From positions 570,501 through 634,500 of the forward strand of contig QVRM01002050.1 of assembly GCA_003439945.1 (NCBI GenBank): a stretch of 64,000 bases of DNA. The letters run 5' to 3'. A program made the position numbers and the translations under genes. Position 1 is the stretch's first letter. Each line of letters opens with the position of its first letter. The notes below the pieces were generated by a model. That model was not told the DNA's origin and made no database searches. It was given only the letters and a program-made list of their open reading frames with translations. The stretch comes from Dermanyssus gallinae (Eukaryota > Arthropoda > Arachnida > Mesostigmata > Dermanyssidae). This document shows, one piece after another, positions 46,603-59,439 of this stretch.

Positions 46603-49170
46603 CATGGAGCATGAGCGTGCATGCGAACGAACGAAGCAGACGAGCTTGTTTGGTGATGACCGACCACCGCCACTTCGTCGCATTAGTCGTCAGGTAGTCG
46701 ACAGGCAGCCCGAGAGTAAATTCGGTGGTGGTGCTTCGTTCGGTGGATGGTGGATGAGGACACCAACAACGGCTGGTTGTGGTGATGGTGGAGGAGCCAC
46801 GGCGCAACGGAGTGCTTGCTGCATCTCGCTTGAGATGATAGTAGTACCAAGCAGCAATTTGATTTTATTGCTGATTGTGTCATTTGGCCAAACAAGACCA
46901 TCACGATTTTGTATTAGAGAAGTTATTGCCTTGCTTCAACCAACCTCAGTTGCACACTACGTCAAATCGGAACATATAATTCCGTAAAAGCTCCTACGGC
47001 GGCAGACTAACGAAAAGTATGCAGTAGAAAACAAAAAGAAATAATTCTATACAAGAGTGTTATGGCGGTCGTTGTATGGTTGTTGAAGTCCTAGACTACG
47101 GCGCTCTGAGTGAATCAACCACTCAATATTATTTTGTACTCCGTGGATATTGAGAAGGGAAGAACAATCCTCCTCCTAAAAGACATGAAACGTGTTTGTG
47201 TTATAACATCGCTTATATTAGAACGCATATTTTACTACTTTTTGTGTTACTTTGAGTTGATCTGCTGCTGCTGGTTTCTTATGCTTGTAAGGTCAGTCGT
47301 TCAATTAATTTCGTATCGGTTTTGTGGTATATTTTCCGATTGCCTCTCTGGACTACTTTCTATACTTATTTGTTTTTGCGTTCGAGAGGTGGATTATCGC
47401 AGGCTGCCGACAAACCACTATAACACTAATAGAGTTGCACGACCGAATCTTTAGTATCAGCCCTGGCAGTATGACCTGGACTTGCTGACGAGAACCACAT
47501 CATTCGCGTATCTGTGTGAAATTCAAGCCCCGCAGGCGGTGGTTTCGTCTTTCCCAGTTTTTGGTTTCTCTCATTAGACGGTTAACTGGGATCAAACCAA
47601 AAGATCGCACCAATGATCTTCTTCTTATTATTATAGAGCGTCGAAGCGCTGCTTCCTCATTTGTGACGACCGACCGGAGTTCGACTGAGGCAGCGTCAAC
47701 AGTAGCGACAAAAGATCGCATTCTTTTTTCCGGCATATCCATCTCATGGAGGACAGTCAGTCACGGAAGGGCAGAATGACTCCACAACTAGTCGAAGCAA
47801 AATTCACTGTGAAATCTCTTTGCATTTGTTTCGCTACCCCTTCCATGGCGCCACCACTAAGGGTGTGTGAAATTTGAATATTCGTAACTTGATTCCGGAA
47901 CACTTAGTTGGTTCTGATTCCATAGTCAAGTGAGCCCGGAGCAGAACTTTGCACATGCATTCGATCGCTCATCATAGCTCTATATGGTAGGTCCAGGAGC
48001 TTCCAAAGGGCCGGTCAACCCCGTTCAGTGGTTGTAGCTGCCTAAAAGACCTTTAAAATATTTTGATGCTTGTAATACTGGGAACTAGAAATGATCACAT
48101 AGCCGACAAGGCAACATTAGCGCCAACGAAAGCTAACGTAGTTTATTACGACCACAAAGCTTCAGTAAACAATTTCAATCCGTTTTGTACGAAGCCTTTG
48201 TAATGAGGTATGAAAATGGAAACTAAGCGATAAACGCCGAAGGGTTATGTCTGTGTCTAATGTGTATATAACTTGCTAACACGTACATATTACATATAAG
48301 TAATATGTATGTGTGTAATGTGTATATAACTTGCTAACACGTACATATTACATATCAGTAATATCAGGAAATAATGGGGCACTACCAAAAATGCAATCAC
48401 CAAATTTTGTAGCATTCGCTGATAGAGGCATTAAGTTTTACAGACAATTTTCTGGGTTCTCTTGTTTTATCAAATCGCCTAAGCATTGGAAAGAAAGTAA
48501 ATTAACTTGCGAAAGCAGTATTTGTAGCTCTACGGAACGTCTCCTGTTTCTTGATGAGAACTTTTTATATATCTGCGAAAAACTAAGCCATAAAACCGTT
48601 GGGCGTTTGGAAGCAATAGGCCAGAAGAAAAGGAGGGAAAAATCAAATCAAATCAAAATGACGTTTGGGCAAGATTCCTGCACTCGTTATACTCGGTTTC
48701 TGCGGGTTTAAAATAGTTCCCTTTTTCGGCAATGGGTTCAGATCATACACAACCGGTGAGAGTAACGTTGTTTTATCATTGAGTCTCTGTCCGTGAACGT
48801 CTATGTGTAATATGTACGGAAACCTCGAACCATGAGTCAGTACAACACGTTCGTCGTAGTAGTAAAAGACAGTAGGCACAATAGTAAGATAATAATCAGA
48901 AAGTTTGATACGTTGAAGTTATGATAACGAATGCATAAGCAAATTACTATTTTCATAGGTTGCCGCTGTTTCTGTTTTTGTCGTTTATCAAGTGTCTAAT
49001 AATATGGTTTACTTATCGACTACAGTTCAGCAACAGCAAGAAAACAATGATAGTGGTTTGAACAGCCATAATTAAAATCAATTTTTGCAACAAAATGCTT
49101 TAATGATGACAACTTGTATTCAAGAAGGAGAGACAAACAATAATGTAGATAATACGTAAGTTGAAGTGCA
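46603..49170. other. intergenic; tandem duplication inside
   Basis: ORFs 46604-46987, 47110-47454, 47516-47779 and 48331-48711 (plus) are unassigned; the 47110 ORF is hydrophobic and Cys-rich. No conserved motif or splice pattern was recognised. A 58-bp tandem duplication lies at 48258-48369. Confidence 0.4.
48258..48369. repeat. 58-bp tandem duplication with internal hairpin
   Basis: TAATGTGTATATAACTTGCT begins at 48258 and again at 48316; the copies match for about 50 bases with one change. In copy one, ACATATTAC and GTAATATGT form a 9-bp stem around a 6-base loop. Confidence 0.8.
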
Positions 49171-49174
49171 CGAT

Positions 49175-49205
<31 letters not shown>

Positions 49206-49289
49206 ATGTTAGGTTCGTCGTAGGATAAACTATTGTAGTTCAAGTGTCAGTGGCTTGTCGGAAGAGATAATCGCAACGACGCTCAAGGC

Positions 49290-50560
49290 TGTCGCTAGAA
49301 AGAAGCGAGCTAACAACAACAACAATAACAACAACAACAATAACAGAGATAGACGTACAGCCGCCATGACTATTGTAGCTGTTGCAGCAGCTGTTGTTGT
49401 TGTTGTTGTTGTTGTATCGGCGCCGATACATGCGCTCATGCTGCTAAAGCGGTTAGGGGCGGCAATGCTGATATTAGCGACGACGACGACGATGATGATG
49501 ATGATGATGACGACGACGACGACGATGATCGGCGTAGCATTAGCGGTGCTGTTGCTGTTGCTGCTGCTTGCTTGTAGCTTTCTTGGCCGAGGTGATCGTT
49601 CTTCTTGGTGCCTGTCACCCTCTGCCGTAACTCTGCCGCCGCTCCAACAGCAGCAGCAGCACCAACAAAAGCAACAACCACCACCACCACCGTTAGCAGC
49701 AGCAGCAGCAACAGCGACGGCGACGCCTGCAGACAGATAGGCAGCCAGGCAAGCAGTTGGTGAGTGCGAAGAAGGAAGAAATCGAGGAGAAGCGGCGGCG
49801 GCAGCGGCAGCGGCACCGGCTGCTGCTGGTGGTGGTCGCCGCTGCTGCTGCCGCCGCCGTCGTCGTCACAGCCGCCGCCAACATACGAACAGAAGGACAG
49901 ACGAACGGGCCGGACACCGGCTCTCGACCGGCTGCAGCGGCGGCGGCGGCGGCGTCAACGACAGCAGCAGCAGCAGCCAAAGACATTACTGCAATCGGGC
50001 CACCGCGGCTACCGCTACTGCTGCTGCTTCTGCTGCTGCTGCCGCCGCCGCTAAGATCCTCCTCATCTTGTAGCTAACACCAGCGGCAGCGGCGGCGGCA
50101 ACAACCACATCAACAACAGCAGCAACAACAACAACAACAACAACAACAACAAATAACAAGATGAGCAAGACGAAATGGACAGTTGGTCGTCGCCCGATAG
50201 GTCGGACAATCGCCATCACCAGTCCGCGGCGGCGGCGGCGGCGGCGCCGTCACCACCACCACAACCACAACCACCACCACCAACACTACTAAACACCAGT
50301 CAAGACAGCCAACAACGACAGCAGCGACAGCAGCAGACGACGACGACGTCGACGTCGTTGTTCATGGCGGCCAGCGGCGAAAAACGCCAACCAAATGGCC
50401 AACCAACCACCCAGGCAGCCAGTCGACCAACCGACCGACCCAGCGACGACTAGCGATGGCACTAGCACCAGCCAGCCAGCCAGCCAGCTAGTCAGTCAAT
50501 CAGCCAACATAACAGCTAACTGAGCAACAGCAAATAGGAATAGCGAGCTATTATTAATAT
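49290..50560. repeat. large triplet-repeat block (CAA, GTT, GAC/GAT, CTG, CAG, GGC)
   Basis: Nearly continuous trinucleotide repeats: AAC at 49310-49345, GTT at 49390-49415, GAC/GATG at 49478-49530, CTG at 49546-49570, CAG at 49648-49672, CAC at 49678-49690, GCC/GGC around 49790-49960, CTG at 50010-50045, a CAA array at 50115-50158 and GGC at 50225-50250, ending in CCAG tetranucleotides at 50470-50495. Seven or more overlapping ORFs arise from it. ORF 50175-50453 (plus), with a Ser/Ala/Pro/Gln/Thr composition, is the only one that looks remotely protein-like. It resembles UTR or disordered coding sequence, but neither can be shown. Confidence 0.7.
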
Positions 50561-50599
50561 TATTATTATTACTACAATTCCTCGATAGCTGCTGCTGCT

Positions 50600-51168
50600 G
50601 CTGCATGGTTAGTTAGCGAATAGGTGCATATATCGGCAGCCAAACAGCCAGAGGCAGACGACCGTCGTCTATCCAGTCAGGCTATGATCATAGAGGAAAA
50701 GCATATTCGAGATCCGTCGTTTAGCTGGCCTCGTCTCGATCAAATGGTTGAGGCTGATAATGCTATTATTACTATTTGATTTGTATTATAATTATAGGTA
50801 ACTGTGTATGGCGTTTACCAAACGGCAAAAAAAAGACACCAAGAAAGATTCAGTTTATGTCAAATAGAAACAACCAAACCTGAAAACTTAAACCGTAAAG
50901 CAACTAAAGTTTAAACATTCGTCATGTAACGTGGTTTATATTATAAACTGCTTGGCACACAGCAAATTTCTAAACGTCTATAAAAAACACTTTACTTTAA
51001 AAGTTCTACTTAATTAGTTCATACAATATATTATCTACTTCATTCAGTGAGCAAAACTTACTTGGCGTACGCATAAATTATAAGGATAAACAAAACCACA
51101 TAAGGCAACAACAGTACTGACAATAAAAACAAGCCTCATCGTTGCATATCTGCACTTGGCAAAAAAAA

Positions 51169-51245
<77 letters not shown>

Positions 51246-51795
51246 AAAAGACTTTCTTATATATCCTACGTAAAATACACCTTGACGTTCCGTTCATAGA
51301 CACCTTATTATGCTTCATACGGTGTAGGTAAAAAGCAAGCGGCAGAAGCTACTTCGCCTACTTGGCGTCTGTTGTGCTATTTCAATGTGTATCCTTAACA
51401 CTTAAAAGTGTTACTTTTTGTACTATATATAGATATCTAACTACTTGCAGCAAAATACATGAATGAATAAAGATAGCGCTGTTCGAAGCAGCTCCTTAAT
51501 AAGGGTTGTGGCTGAATGGCACGTTTGACAGAGTCCCCCTTTATGCAATTATTTTAGCACAATTTGTTCTAACTGTAGGAAGACACCACAGGTACCACAC
51601 ATTGATTATAGCTCGGGAACACAACGGTTATAGTAGACGTGCTGAGATTGGTGTAACTGCGGCACCCAAACCTAACAAACGCTTAGAAATGTCTTGCAAT
51701 AGACTCGGACGAGCGCTGGCCTCTCTTTGTATCTGCCAGGTCTTATAGTCAGAATCATCTTACCAAACCGATAAGTAAGATTCTCTCACTCTCCC

Positions 51796-51853
<58 letters not shown>

Positions 51854-53690
51854 TACATAGCGCTTTATTTCAGCGCCACGGTTCAGCTAGATAGGCTACA
51901 ATCATCTAGGCACATCTCAGTCTTAAGAAATCTGCGCGATAAGCTCTAGAATAATGCCTTTCATACACAGACTACTACAGAGAAGATGCGGGCTTCCAAA
52001 CATGAAGAGGCCCACAAGCCGGATTTTTAGAATGCCGCCATCCTTATTCGGCATCCGATGATGCGACGAACTGTACAGGCATTATGTTCGTGAATACTTT
52101 ACAAGTGCAAGACAAGTATTCAGTTTATGTGTTTTCTGGGTCGCCACGATTATAAAAGCCTAAAGTCTACAATTCAGGTGATTATATTTCTCCGCATGTG
52201 AAGACGGTAAAGACGCAGCCAAATCGCCAGACCAAATGTGTAATGCTCGACAGAACGACTTGCATATTCATTTTCCCTTTTCTTTTTTTTTAAATATCAC
52301 GCCGCACTTCATTTATTAATATTCTGTAACCCTCTTTACATATTAAACTTCACTCCAGTGAGTATAAAATGAAAAAGTTCTTTCGACATAATTTGTAGCC
52401 TATTTGCCCTAAAGCGTGCCTCCTCTCAGTTAAACGCTGTCTAAAATGCCTATATAGGGAAACCAAGTTTTCGCGCGTGATTTCATCGGCTTTTTTGGTT
52501 GCACCCCTTTAGCGGTCCGGTTCAGCAGTTCAGGGTGTGCCGCCACTCGCGTGTGCGAGGGATGTGTAGCTTTAATCAGAGCGCGTCTTCAATCTTCACC
52601 CTGTTTTATGCTCCGTCCCCAACTTGTACTTTGACTTCCCCGATAAAGTAGCGACGTCTCGACAACGAGCGTCGCAATAGCCTGGGAACCTAGTAAAACG
52701 CTAAAGAAGGGCTTGACTTTAGTGCGGAATCTTGTTATACTCCCTTCTTTCTTGGGGTTCTCTTTCCATCATCGAGTCTTTGCAACGTCGGCCCAGCCCA
52801 CATTGCGTCGTTTCTATTCGTTGAGGGCGTAGATGCCCGACTCGACTCGACCCGACCCTCCCAACAACCGTTCTCTGGGACGGAGTATCGCTGTGCTCAA
52901 CTCCTATCTTGATATGTAGCTGCTGCTGCCGCCTAGAGAAGAGAATGGAGTTGACACAGAGTGATCCTTCACCCTCTGTAGCCTCCTCAAGCTAGTTCGC
53001 TTAGATTCGGCCATATATAGCTATGACTTTGCTCAGCAATCATGATATAAGCCCAGATAAAATGACAACTAATTTGATCTATTAGACACCACTAGCTTTT
53101 GCATGTTTTTAGAAATTGCAAGTAATGCCAGGTGCAAGTGCTCTAATGTAACATTTTTGCACAATACAAAACTAAGTGCGAGAAAGAAAATATATAAGTT
53201 GAATAATTTGTAGCGTTTTGCACAAATTGCAAAGGAAAATTAGGATCTGTACTAGGTGTGATGATTTGTCTGCTAGGCACACTTGATGGGTGGTGAATAT
53301 ACATCTTCCGAATCAACGTGATGCGACAATCTACGGTATAGAACACACTTCAAGATAATTTAGTAAAAATACTTGTTTATAAAGCAAAGGGTCCTTTCAT
53401 AAGCCAATGTGTGGACACTTTGTCTGCACGTTGCGACATTATCGACATACATGGATTCGGGCGAGACTACTGCACAATCTGTACAGATTTCTCTCTAGCT
53501 CTGTCTGGATAATAATATTGTACCTATATATATATATAATATTGGGCCATCATTCTTTCGGCTGTGATGCTTTACAAATAGAACGTTTGGCATATGAGAT
53601 CATTTCAGTTCGTCTTTACCTAGCTCTTATGCATCTTGACGGCCGCCACTGGGGGTTGTCGAGGGCAATCCATCACCTTTCGCGATGAAT
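50600..53690. other. intergenic with two long (TA)n arrays
   Basis: (TA)n lies at 51171-51241 (71 bases, the longest in the window) and at 51800-51845. A GC-moderate stretch at 52430-52980 contains no ORF I recognise. No gene or element called. Confidence 0.45.
51171..51241. repeat. (TA)n microsatellite, 71 bases
   Basis: The longest uninterrupted TA array in the window. Confidence 0.95.
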
Positions 53691-53743
53691 AAATGATGCC
53701 CTCCCCTCTGTGCGCCAAGAGACGTCTATCTAGCAGCCGCATG

Positions 53744-53917
53744 TGTAGCAGTGGAGGCAAACCCTCAGCTCAACAGTGGCCGGCCCGACGGACAGCCTCG
53801 CTGCTGCTGCATCACCTACTTTTCTACTTTTTCCTCTTTATTCTTCTTCTTCTTCTTCTTCTTGCTAGCCCTCTTCTTGGCGCCTCGAGGGCAAAAGGCG
53901 ACGAATGCTGCGTCTCT
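53744..53917 (+). CDS. possible signal-peptide exon
   Basis: The frame from 53693 (or internal ATG at 53738) encodes a basic segment, then a roughly 22-residue hydrophobic core rich in Leu/Phe, then SPLLGASRAKGDECCVS, like a signal peptide with an A-S or G-A cleavage site. A strong donor CTCT|GTAAGT follows at 53917/53918. However, the hydrophobic core is partly a (TTC)n microsatellite (53843-53863), and no second exon was found. Low confidence. Confidence 0.2.
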
Positions 53918-54529
53918 GTAAGTCTATGTGGTTAGGTGAGTTTCTGCGTGCGTGCGTTTGAGCTCAATATAAAATAGCAGAAAAAGATCTGAGGCTAAAC
54001 GAGGTGTGTGTTCTGGCTACATATGATCAACCGACACTTCTCGAATGAGTACACCAACTCTAACGGCACCATACTTTATAAATACACCACAGCGGCTTGT
54101 ACATGAATAGTTGGCAAGGTAAAATTATTTGTACTCGCCGAATATTTTACTCGCTAGTGTGTCATCTGTATATATACCCCTTCGTATACGAGTAGATAGA
54201 GTTCGTATACGCTTCCCGGTACACCAGTATGTATTTTTTCTAAGCACACTATACCATGTGTAACGTCTTCGATCATATACTAATATATCACTCATTCCTT
54301 GCTATGCGAGTTCCATACGTGCAATCGTTTAATGTGCGCCATTCTGTCTCTTTTTCTTCCTAGTTCTTCCTAGTGTGTTCCTAGTTCGTACATCTGGTGT
54401 GCTCCAATATGTGAGTGTCTTGGTTATGAATGACGTATTTTCCTGGTAGAGCCGCCGCGTACAAGGTGTTTTGTGGTGTGTGTTTGCAACATTGCATGCT
54501 CCTCATGCGGGCTATCATCTTAACAGTTG

Positions 54530-55320
54530 TTGTTGTTATATTATTGTAGTCGCCGTTGTCATCTTCGTCGTCTAGATAGACAGAGGAAGGAAGGCAATGA
54601 GGGAGGAGAGTCAAGAGATGTTGAGGTCGTCGCAAGCGAGCGTCGGCGGTCCTGTAAAGCGCTAGTTGCAAGCGAAGGACGACCGGCCGTCCGACCGACC
54701 GACTCACCCACCTACCCATTCATCCCCGCCCCCCCCCGCCCCCCGTCCCCCCAACTTCGCCGATGCCGTTGCTGCTTCTGCTGCTGCTGCTGGTGTAACT
54801 CAACAGGGCCAAGTGATCAAATTAGCAATAAGTTTTTGTTCGCACCGCCCGCCCGCCTGCCTGCCCGCCTTGCCTGCCCTGTCTGCGGGTTGGGCTGCCG
54901 GTCGGCCTTTTACCGCGCCCTCTGACAACGTTGCCGCCGCCACCACCACCACCGTGGTACGGGCTTTAGCCGGGAAGACTGTTGCCACCACCACCCCCCA
55001 CCAACCCCCACCACCGTACGGCCAGCCAGCCAGCAGAACGGGACGGACGGGCGTGCGTGCAGAATGATGGGTGCGTCGTCTCTGTGGGGTGTGGGGATGT
55101 GGAAGGGAGGACTTGCGGGCTGGGGGGGGGGCAAGAAGGGAAGCACTACGGGCCTGTTCATGATGATGATGATAATGATGATGATGATCTGTGGTTGAAG
55201 CTGCATCACACTTGAAGGTTGGCCCTACGTGGGGTCGTCCTTCATCTAATTTGCTTCCACATACGCTCACGTCATTATTATCATACTACTACTACTACTA
55301 CGGTTATGTTTGTTGTCTTT
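54530..55320. repeat. GC-rich simple-repeat and poly-C block
   Basis: C runs at 54728-54752, CTG at 54770-54793, CACCAC at 54940-54955 and 54988-55012, a G9-10 run at 55121-55130, GATGAT at 55160-55190 and CTA at 55288-55302. Overlapping ORFs on both strands are repeat artefacts. Confidence 0.65.
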
Positions 55321-55453
55321 TGTGTAGCGTTCTTACACCTGATGTCCGCAATATTGTGTTGACCTAGTAAATTGCAGTTGAACATAACCTAGACCCTGCA
55401 TCACTGACATTGCCAGACAGTTTTCACTTAATATATATATATATATATATATA

Positions 55454-56541
55454 CAGGGTGTGACAGAAAGAATTTTATAGCGATACATAAAATTGTAGAG
55501 CTCGTTAAAGCAAATATTTTTTCCAATGGAACATGGTCTCTAAGAAGTCTTGTTTTGGAATGAGAGTGAAATTACTACAATTTATGAGACTGCCGATTTT
55601 GCCCGACATAGGAGCACAAAACGTGCTGTTGCGAGACAACCAATCTTCCTAGACAGAAACTAAGCACACCTTCGTGTTCGCGATAAAATTCTGCTCCATG
55701 AAATGTGCTGAAATATATACAAGGCCGATCAGAAGACGCGACATGGTCGCTTAGAAGAGAATTCGCCAAAAATGAAGTTCTTTATTAACGTTCACGCCAA
55801 ATACTTTGAAATCATAACCCTTCAACCACCCACAGCGCTCAAAACGGACGTATTCAGCCAATGCGCAATTCATGGCGATCATTTTGGTACCAAACATATG
55901 TCAATGCGAGCTGTGGTTACGGAGTAATTATGATTTTTCGGAGGGCATGTCCAGATTAAATGCATGTAAAATGACTGTGGGGACGTTCACTACCGCCGAC
56001 GTGTCGCGCGACAGCCGCAGCGCGTCATTTTTCATGCACTTAACCTGGACATGCCCTCCGAAAAATCGTAATTACTTCGCAACCACAGCTCGCATTGCCA
56101 TAAGTTTGGTACCAAAATGATCGCCATGAATTGCGCATTGGCTGAATATGTCCGTTTTGAGCGTTGTGAGTGGTTGTAGGGTTATGATTCTAAAGTATTT
56201 GGCGTGAACGTTAATGAAGAACTTCATTTTTGGCGAATTCTCTTCTAAGCGACCATGTCGCGTCTTCTGATCGGCCTTGTTTATATTTCAGCAGCATTGA
56301 GCAGAATTTTATCGCGAACACGAAGGTGTGCTTAGTTTCTGCCTAGGAAGATTGGTTGTCTCGCAACAGCACGTTTTGTGCTCCTATGTCGGGCAAAATC
56401 GGCAGTCTCATAAATTGTAGTAATTTCACTCTCATTCCAAAACAAGACTTCTTAGAGACCATGTTCCATTGGAAAAAATATTTGCTTTAACGAGCTCTAC
56501 AATTTTCTGTATCGCTATAAAATGCTTTCTGCCACACCCTG
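55454..56541. mobile_element. 1,088-bp fold-back (palindromic) DNA transposon, TA target
   Basis: The whole element is a near-perfect inverted repeat. The left arm (55454 to about 55974) and right arm (about 56024 to 56541) are reverse complements over roughly 515 bases, separated by a 50-base GC-rich spacer. The ends are CAGGGTGTGACAGAAAG and its complement CTTTCTGCCACACCCTG, immediately flanked by TA within (TA)n arrays, fitting a TA target duplication. There is no transposase ORF; short ORFs at 55575 and 55872 simply reflect the palindrome. TA target and CAGGGTG ends suggest a Tc1/mariner-type non-autonomous element, by inference. Arm identity is high, so it is young or recently rehomogenised. 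Confidence 0.9.
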
Positions 56542-56559
56542 TATATATATATATATATA

Positions 56560-57480
56560 AGCTATTATCCGTAATTTGTGCCAATTCCATAGTTACAAAT
56601 AAGGATTAGAAAACCAATTAAAGAAACGTTTGTGGCAAAATATGTCTATACACACCAATTGCCAGCGCTGCAGGTGTAGCCTTCGGTATGTCATATCGTG
56701 ATAACAGTATAGACAAGCAATGCAAAATATCAACTAATAAATGTATTTACTAGCAAACACAGTATTTAATTAATTTTACTTAATAATCAGTGTTTTAGTT
56801 CAGTACATTTAAATGTATGCGAATTAAATGTTAATATTTAAAAATTCAAATCGCTAACTTGTCAACTGTTTTGACAATTTAACTATTTAAGTACCAAAGT
56901 TAAGACTAGACTCAGAGTACTCTCTCACTCAAAATAATCGCTCGTTATGCCCCGTGCACTAATTTAACTAGTTCTAGTTTCTCAATGAAACCTTGAATAA
57001 AGTTTTGTCGTAGTGTGTCTTCTGAAGTGTACCTTATTTTATATTTTTTTAAACAACTGATTTGAATTCGTTTATAGCGTGAAGAGCCTACGAGTGTTCA
57101 AAAGCCTACTACACAGATTAAAAAATACAAAGTTATAGAGAAAAAACAATATACGTTTAGAAAATATATCGTATACGTTAAGGTAAATACTACAGTTGGT
57201 AGCTTACTGTTGATACGAATCTCTTATACAGTGGTTCTGTATGATGATACCACAGCTTAACGAACATAGCTGACGTATGAAGTGCTCAGAAGAGGGACTT
57301 TGAGAGGCCTTGTCTGTCATCGCTTGTTTTGACCGGCCGACCCAACGACGACGACGTAGCCGCATTATCATTCATTCCTTCATACTTCGGGCAGGATGTG
57401 ATAGCGATCAAAGAAGAGAGAGATCCATCTTCCCCCGAGTCGCGAGTCACGACTACTCAGTGAAGGTAGTCGTCGTCGTC
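56560..57480. other. AT-rich intergenic
   Basis: No ORF, repeat or RNA gene recognised apart from a GAC/GTC triplet patch near 57343-57357. Confidence 0.5.
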
Positions 57481-57488
57481 TTAACACA

Positions 57489-57611
57489 ATGACACTCCAA
57501 GAGGTTCTCCTTGTCTCCTTCGTTCTTTTCCTTTATGGTCCACTGGGAGAAAGAGGAGCAGGACAGCAAACGGGGAGGCCGCCGCTGGAGACAGGCTGCA
57601 ACAAGAGCTGA
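57489..57611 (+). CDS. small ORF with signal-peptide-like start
   Basis: A 40-codon ORF starts MTLQEVLLVSFVLFLYGPLG, then a polar Arg/Gly/Gln/Pro segment, ending TGCNKS and TGA. A short n-region, hydrophobic core and small residues at the likely cleavage site look like a secretory signal. It could be a whole micropeptide or a 5' exon, and there is no homologue I recognise. Confidence 0.2.
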   Translation: MTLQEVLLVSFVLFLYGPLGERGAGQQTGRPPLETGCNKS

Positions 57612-58344
57612 TCACAGGAAGCGGTATACAGGAAGAGGTGCGGCGAAAACGTGCAAGACGATCTGCCGATAAGAACCAAACAACTTCGCCACCGCGTAGT
57701 AAAAATTAGCACAGTAAACATTTACCCGATATCTGAGCAGCAGATTTATCACGTAATGTGATAAAGTTTAATAAAGGCTATGTTTGACCATTTGTACACT
57801 CAGTGTTTATAAACAGGGTATAGTCTAGAATGAAAACCTCAGTTGGCCATAGGAGTACAATCATCGTAAGGTTAGCTTTGCAGGTGTGCTTCCGCAAATA
57901 GTGCATGGTCGGTTTTAATTGTATTTCATATATTTATGCTGCCTAAGCCATGTTGTGCCCAATAACGGGTGTAAACATTCAAGGTTGGCAGGGCCGCTTG
58001 ATCAAACAAAATGCCGATAGCTTATTGACACCATTATGACCAGCCAATTGTTCTTAGTCAGACATAGTGTATGTTATCACAAGTTTGTGCAGGCAATGTG
58101 TAAAAGCGCTAGTGATTCCTAATTATGTCCGTAACGAGCTTGAACATATAATACGTTTTAAATGACCAGTGCTCTTCGCACTGCTGTGTATACTTTAGAA
58201 TGTTCGATTGATGCTTCGTGCAATTTGTGCCGTGCGTGTATAATTTAATACTTCTAAATTGCCTGCAAAGGAGGAATACTTGGTATTGGTGTACGATAGC
58301 AAGCTAGATGCTCTTTGTACTCTCGGTGGAACTTTTGACTATGG

Positions 58345-58900
58345 GTGGTGAACATACACATCAACAACAACAACAACAACAACGACGACAACCACAACGG
58401 TTTCGATTGTTGTCGTACTTTGGCATATAGCAGTAGTAATAGTGCGTCGCGTCGCGCTGTTAGATAGACAAAGCTGGTTTGCTTGCCTGTTTGTTTCTAT
58501 TAGTATGGTTATTATTATTATTACTGTATAGCTATGTAGTGTACTGTTTGTCGTCGCCGAATCGTCGTCCGCTAGCCAACCAACCAACCAGCCAGCCAGC
58601 CATCTCGTAGAGCCAGTTTGTGTGTCTGTCTGTCTGCTTGCCTGTTTGTCTGTTGTTGTTGGTGTCGATGTTGTCGATGTTGATGATGTTGTTGTTGGTG
58701 GTGGTGGTGGTGGTGAGTGTGCCTTCAGTGGGGGGAATGAGGAAGGAAGGAAGGAAGAAAGGAGGGAAGGGAGGGAGGTCTAAACGACGAGACGGCGAAA
58801 CGTTGTCATCCGCTTCCCTGGTCGGTATTCGTCGTGTATCTGAGAAGGCTAAATGTTGATTTGCCTGTTTGTCTGTCTGTCTGTCTGCCTGTACATCTGG
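58345..58900. repeat. CAA, TATTAT, CCAG, GTT and GGAA simple repeats
   Basis: (CAA)n at 58361-58385, CCAACCAACCAGCCAG at 58576-58600, GTTGTTG runs at 58650-58700, (GGAA)n at 58741-58770 and TCTG repeats at 58866-58890. Confidence 0.75.
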
Positions 58901-59300
58901 CTGGCTGGCCAGCCTGCTAGCCGTGTATGAACGAGGAGCCAACACCAACGACCAACCGAGTGTGTTGTGGTGGTTCTTGTATATGTTTGTATATAAGTGA
59001 GGGTCTGGCTGTGTTTCTGTAAGAGGTGGAGTGTGTTTGAGTGAGTGAGTGAGTGAGTACGAGTCTTCTTGTGTGTGTCTGTCTGTCTGTCTGTCTGCTA
59101 CTGCTCATGGTCGTGTCGCCAGTGGCTGGCTGCATGTATGGCATGTATGATGATTGTGTCTGGTCGTGTGTGTGTGTATGTTTGAATATGTCTGTATGCA
59201 TGTATGTGTGAGTCATGTATGTATACATGTACGAGTGAGTGAGTGAGTGTGTTTGTGTGTGTCTGTCTCTGTGTGAGTGTATCTCATATGTGAGGCCGTT
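58901..59300. repeat. TG/TCTG/GAGT repeat tract
   Basis: (GAGT)n at 59038-59058, (GTCT)n at 59074-59097, TGTG at 59166-59178 and GAGT again at 59231-59248. These make the 234-residue minus ORF (59621-58917) with Thr/His/Ser repeats, which I reject as a gene. Confidence 0.75.
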
Positions 59301-59439
59301 GGCGGTATGAGGGAGATCAATCAATGTGCCGTTTCTTCGTTCGGCGACTAACCGAAAGATATTTTCGCCGGCCGCGTCGTTCTTTCGACAGCTTTCGGCC
59401 GCGGCTGACCGTGCGGCCTCGATTACTCCCCTCATCCGT

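Noticed and set aside
49255..49740. 161-codon plus ORF
   Set aside because: Successive homopolymer runs of Asn, Val, Thr, Met and Leu from triplet arrays; frame merely follows the repeats.
55872..56120. 82-codon ORF in the fold-back element
   Set aside because: It spans the palindrome centre, so its two halves mirror each other; no transposase motif.
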